64,000 bases of DNA from Nigrospora sphaerica (taxonomy: Eukaryota > Ascomycota > Sordariomycetes > Amphisphaeriales > Apiosporaceae): contig JAGVVL010000001.1 of assembly GCA_018287875.1 (NCBI GenBank), positions 744,001 through 808,000 on the forward strand, written 5' to 3'. The translations under genes were made by a program, and so were the position numbers. Each line of letters opens with the position of its first letter. The stretch's first letter is position 1. Below are positions 59,501 to 64,000 of this stretch, piece after piece. The notes under the pieces were generated by a model. The model did not search any database, was not told where the DNA came from, and saw only the letters and a program-made list of their open reading frames with translations.

Positions 59501-59938
59501 GCAGCTCACCTAGCTGAGCGGCTGGTTTGAACGTGGAATGACCCAATTTCCCGGCAGTTTCCATTGATCGATATGTCCATGAGGGATCCCCCGCTCAAAG
59601 TCTCAGTCGATAAGATAAGCCGCAAAAGTGGGTTCGTATCGCTTATCAGCCACACTGTAGATTGCAGAATGGGCCCTGGCGGGAGGCCCAACGCGCGTAA
59701 GCCACTTCTCCCTTCCCCGAATCAGAGCTGAGCCCTATTTTTGTTGGCACACAATTTTCAAATCCGTGAAGTCGCACCGGGCCACACTGGAGATACACCC
59801 ATCTTTCCCAGTTGCTGCTATCAACGCAACAACACCACCACCCAACGACGACATCGCCCAGCACCCAAAAGTCATCAAGACTTTTCTTTCGGACTCCCCT
59901 TAGGACCTCTGAGAGCGGCGCAGCCACCACCCGTCAAG
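56551..59938. other. Intergenic region between divergent housekeeping genes
   Basis: 3.4 kb shared upstream region of G6PDH (minus) and eL33 (plus). It contains two microsatellites (56855-56878 and about 56890-56930, annotated separately). No recognisable gene. Frames near 59283-59690 on the minus strand looked protein-like but lack a start, splice signals or a known domain. The last 200 bp include C/T-rich tracts typical of fungal ribosomal-protein promoters. Confidence 0.5.
56855..56930. repeat. ATGG and GGTGCT microsatellites
   Basis: Two adjacent simple repeats, (ATGG)n followed by (TGGTGC)n with minor variants, lie about 300 bp upstream of the G6PDH start codon. Confidence 0.85.
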
Positions 59939-60720
59939 ATGCCTACCGAAGCCGGCCACAGATGTGAGTCCCGAATTCCCGTGCCCGCCACTGCCCCATA
60001 CCTTATCGCGACACGACTTTTGCCCGACCGAACAATTTGCGTCTGGCGATGCCTGGCGCGGCCGGACCGCAATCGCAATGCCTGTCCTTGCTCCTGCTGA
60101 ATAGCCACTGACTTTCGTGCCTGCAGTATACGTCAAGTGAGTCAACACCCGACCTGTTCCCGATGCCCGAAACCAGAATCGGCCCGACGTATGAGGAGCG
60201 TGATGCGATGGGGGATTCTATGGGGCAGCAACGACGACGGCGCATCATCAGCGCGCGCACGAAGCGATGGCATTTGAACGAGGGGGCTAACCACGCGACA
60301 TCAGGGGACGTCACCTGAGCTACCAGCGTAGCCGACACAACCAGACGCCCAGCACCAGCCTGGTCAAGATCGAGGGTGTCGACAACACTGAGGCTGCCAA
60401 GTACGTTCCGACTACGAAGAAACGCAGCGAGGACCGATCGGGCTAACACGAATGTAGCTTCTACCTCGGCAAGAAGATTGCCTACGTCTACAAGGGCCAG
60501 AAGGAGATCCGCGGCACCAAGATCCGGGTGATCTGGGGCAAGGTTACCCGTCCCCACGGTACATACACCCCCTCCGCACGATGGAGCGACTCAAGGAGCG
60601 CGTGCTGACATGACGTTTGCAGGTAACTCGGGCGTCGTCCGCGCCAAGTTCGCCCACCCCCTTCCCTCTAAGTCTTTCGGTGCTTCTGTTCGTATCATGC
60701 TGTACCCCTCTTCGATATAA
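59939..60720 (+). CDS. rpl33: 60S ribosomal protein eL33 (L35A/L33)
   Basis: Structural protein of the large cytosolic ribosomal subunit. Five exons: 59939-59963 (25 nt), 60127-60136 (10 nt), 60305-60400, 60458-60558 and 60623-60720. Introns are 163, 168, 57 and 64 nt. The joined frame closes at 109 residues, the normal length. Landmarks are the family's start (MPTEAG, then [13 protein letters not shown] across two junctions), [36 protein letters not shown] and the C-terminal [15 protein letters not shown] with RIMLYPSSI. The 10-nt second exon is required to complete LYVK and keep frame, so automated predictions may miss it or extend exon 1 wrongly. A C/T-rich promoter fits ribosomal-protein regulation. 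Confidence 0.95.
60127..60136 (+). other. rpl33: 10-nt micro-exon of the eL33 gene
   Basis: TATACGTCAA is flanked by CTGCAG on the left and GTGAGT on the right. It supplies the end of Leu, then Tyr and Val, and the first two bases of Lys in LYVKG. Without it the frame is lost. Confidence 0.85.
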
Positions 60721-63700
60721 GATGGGTGTTTCGGCCGGAGTTGGTTGCGTGGACGGTTCATGACATGGCTGCATCTGGGTTACGCAAAGGTTGCGAGGAA
60801 AATCGGCTTCAGCCTTGCGTCTAGCATCACAAAAATCACGAGGGGAATACCAACACAAAGGGATCCGTAATCGATGGCTTGTCTTTACGCGAGGCATGGG
60901 TGACGCCAGGATTGGTGCCGACAATGACGAATCAAGGATTTCGGACTTTTTGAAGGGTCGTTGGGCATGTCGAGGAGGATCCCTTACGGGCTGGGCCGGC
61001 CGGCCTGGCTCGTTGAATACGGGGTCTGCTCAGTCCTGCGCACAGCTGCAGCAAGATATGGTCAGGCCGATTTCGGGGCTTGCTGAGAATGGTAATGCTC
61101 ACAACATCTGAATCAACCACCATCCGCTCCCGGGGTCCAAGATTTATGTTCACGTTCCTGCTCATGTCCCAACTGTAGCTCGTCCTTGATGGCATCATGC
61201 GGCCAGTATTCTTGGAGCCTTGCGGCATGGCCTTCTGATCACCGGTCGCCTGGCGGGCTTCCTCGTTGGCAAACATGATTCTGCCTTTGTTATTCTGAAA
61301 AGGGGAGCCCACAGTCTCGCCTACTGGCCGGGTTAAGGGTCAACTGCTTCCGGGTCTTCGCACTTCGGGACTCCGCGCTCGCCCCGCAGCATCCCACACG
61401 GGGGATGACAGCCGTCAGTTACCCCGGCGCTTCCCCTTCCGTGGAGATCGGCGGAGATCTCCTGGTCCGGAGGGGGGCCCTCGGCCACGGCTCAATCGGG
61501 GCCCCGTGCCCCTGGAGAGGGCGCCTATCGTTCGCCATCCCCGCCTACCAGGGCGATGCGAAAGTGCCTCGGGGGAGATTCCGTTCTCTTGCCCCGCCGC
61601 GGGACCTGTAGGGTCGGTCGACCGGGGTGGTTCGATATAGGAGTCGGACGCAAGGGTGTCCAGCAGCGAAGTTATCCTTGCTTCAGCCACCGGCTGCGAG
61701 CTATATGCCGGGCAGTACACCTGCCTCGAGCGACGGTCGGACTCTCTAAAGCATACCTGGGAAGGGCTTAGACGCCGGGGCAGTCGGCGTTTACTCGCGC
61801 GCCCAGTCGTATGGGTTCTCCGGCACCTTATGACTGCTCTGCGGTATCACATAACATATCTGGTAAGCGTCGTGGTCGGCTGGTGGCGGGCGATTAGAGG
61901 GATATCTCGACCGGTGACCACGACATTGGAGTCCGGCAGTGATAATGACTAGGTCTTGAACAGGCGAACCATCGGAATTAAGTCGAAAATGACGGTCGCT
62001 TAGACAGCAGCTCGAGTCCATCAAACGTCTTAGCATCACGTCCTAAGGACCCAAACTCCAGCCGTGGAGCTCACATTACTGTCACATGAGCTCTGTGGAG
62101 ATACCGGCTTCATCACTGTGAATCTGCACAGGTCTAAGGCAATGTTCATGAGGATGGCAAGCTACCAATGGGCTCCTATACTGGCGCGGTGTCCACCAGA
62201 AGCGGCGGCAACCCGCAAACGACCACACACCCACTCCTCCTCAGGACATTGAACTCGCTCTCCGGCGTCGAGAAAGTGTACGTTAACCCCCAGGCGGTAG
62301 GTTCGCCGATGGGACGGAGCTACTGTGGTAACCGAGTGACCATGAAGAAACGGACGGGGGGAACGGAGCGGAACTACGATGGAGGATGAAAAAGGGATGG
62401 AACAGTAGAAACGAATAACTCGAGTTATGATAGAGAAGGAGGTGGATGTTGATATCATGAATCCTGCTAATATCAACAAGGATCCGATGCAGCCTTGCCA
62501 TCCTCTTTGCTCCTGAAAGATTTCATAGGCGATAGCCAAAGAGCAGCAGTGATACTGTAATCCCCGCCGCCGTCGTCCAGAGCCAGTTCCTCGGGTTGGA
62601 ATCGCTCTCATGGCCATGATTCCAGTGGGGTGCCAAGCCACATGGGATGGAGAACAGGAGCAAGGTACATTTTATGGCATGCCTGCTGGGAAGCACTGGA
62701 CGAAGTCCTTCGCTGCTTTTTCTTTCTTGCTTCGTGATTCTTCTGGTTGCTCGACCTCCCCAGCCCCCCTCCTCTTCTGTATTTCACTCATTCCCAGAGC
62801 AACCACTCTTTGATGCCTTTCCGTTCCTCGCTCAATGCTGGCGATACCGGCACCCCCTTCCAGTCGTAGCCGCGCGAATTGCGCAGTTTCTGACTCATGG
62901 TCGAACAATCCACGAGCCAGAACGGGGCCTGGCAGGCGTGCGGGCACCTTTCTCATGCTAGGGGAAGAGGGATGTACGGACTTTCCATTGGATTTGGTAG
63001 GTGATCCCAGACAAACGAGAATGCTCCAGAGAGTGTATGACGGGATAATCTTTGCTACGGGGGTGTTACCTGCTGACTTCTTCCTCTCACCACTAAACCG
63101 GCCACGAAAAGCCCTGGGTACACCGAGGTGGCAAGGGGCCTACTGACTCATCTCGAGATGTCATGTACTTTAAAGTTTTTAAAGCATTACAGATTTTCTC
63201 CCGGGCTAAGCACTTACCCGAGAGGTACCATGCCCAGGCAGGTACCGAACCAAATGTGCGGTGCCAGTGTGCCACTCGATGACTAAGTAACGCTGTTCTA
63301 CGACAGTTGCCGCGTGTCTCGAATCTTTGATATATCCCGTTGCTCGGCTTTGGTTAGTCACGACGCGATAGCGAACTTGAAGGCCTTGTGGCGTCAGGGA
63401 CAGATGTCACCGTGGTGTGTTTTGATATACCAGCATTCGCCGTTCTGGACATTCCTGACTTGCGGATGATTCTGCCGTGATAGGCAAGCATCTTTCCAGT
63501 GCCATTCCAACGAGAACCTGCCATAAGCCGGCATCACCGCTGACTACTTCCATTTGACAGGCATCACGTCTGCACCAGGCAGGACGATAGCCACGACACG
63601 AGTTGTTCGGTAGATGGGAGGCCTGACAGGGGCCCCAATAACGAAAATCTCCGGCGCCACCCCGCGACAGGCCGCTCGGGGACTTGCTATTCTGTTCATA

Positions 63701-64000
63701 TTTGTTGTTTGCTTCGCGCAAGGGGGGCCCGTTTGCACTGAGCATCCTCACCGGGACAGCCGAGGCATAAGAGTGTGATTTTCACCGACGCCAGGCACCT
63801 GTAGTGAATCTCCAGAGTCGTAAAGGCTACAGGGAAGTTTCCGAGACGAAGTCGTGCCTGAAACCCGACCTCTGCAGACTAGCATCGCAGCGAAGCACTG
63901 CGCCATGTTCATCTCCGGGGGGTAAATGACGGTACAAGCTCCGAGCTCAACGTTATCTCTGCCGGCGCCGCCGGAACCCGTACGTGCCACGCTTCCCGCC
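60721..64000. other. Gene-free stretch at the right end
   Basis: 3.3 kb with no recognisable coding, RNA or repeat features. ORFs are short and inconsistent in composition. The first few hundred bases should be the eL33 3' UTR and terminator. A gene whose exons lie mainly beyond 64000 cannot be excluded. Confidence 0.5.

Noticed and set aside
59283..59691. Two overlapping minus-strand frames that look partly protein-like
   Set aside because: No consistent start, splice signal or family motif. They sit in the eL33/G6PDH intergenic region and cannot be joined convincingly.
60137..60304. Possible box C/D snoRNA in eL33 intron 2 (GTGATGC near 60190)
   Set aside because: The C box is imperfect and no D box (CTGA) or terminal stem is found at the right spacing.

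Overview
The window looks like nuclear DNA of a filamentous ascomycete, probably a Sordariomycete and perhaps Hypocreales. The order-level placement is inference. The evidence is protein-coding genes with short introns (about 50-220 nt), GTRNGT donors, CTRAY branch points and YAG acceptors. Third codon positions are strongly GC-rich, and the ortholog set is typically fungal: eIF2A, glucose-6-phosphate dehydrogenase, ribosomal protein eL33, a pmd1-like ABC transporter and a class I terpene cyclase. Gene density is low: 14 intact protein-coding genes and at least two gene relics in 64 kb. I found no tRNA, rRNA, CRISPR array or intact transposon by eye.

Layout. 1-16.5 kb is gene-poor. It holds a decayed AGC-type kinase copy (about 4.4-5.5 kb, minus) and one intact gene, a secreted alpha-carbonic anhydrase (8.4-9.6 kb, minus). 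16.5-22.1 kb holds a divergent C-terminal-motor kinesin (plus) convergent with eIF2A (minus). 26.8-30.5 kb holds a SET/MYND (SMYD-like) protein (plus) convergent with a GFA-fold enzyme (minus). 31.0-53.3 kb is an accessory-looking block: a family 1 glycosyltransferase, a gene relic full of stops, a Ser/Thr-rich secreted protein with a CBM19-like Cys domain, a class I terpene synthase, a DHA-type MFS efflux pump, an anion:cation-symporter MFS permease and a full-length ABCB exporter. 54.5-60.7 kb returns to housekeeping genes: glucose-6-phosphate dehydrogenase (minus) and ribosomal protein eL33 (plus). 60.7-64 kb shows nothing recognisable.

How the genes may work together. The terpene synthase, the DHA-type pump 0.9 kb from it, the glycosyltransferase 6 kb upstream and the ABCB exporter could form a small terpenoid production, conjugation and export locus. 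No P450, prenyltransferase or cluster-specific regulator is visible, so this remains a hypothesis. In the clearer relic, all four in-frame stops of the first segment are TAA/TAG, as expected if CAA/CAG codons were hit by RIP-type C-to-T mutation.

Exon coordinates were placed by hand from splice signals and reading-frame continuity. All multi-exon models close in frame, but none is confirmed by transcripts.
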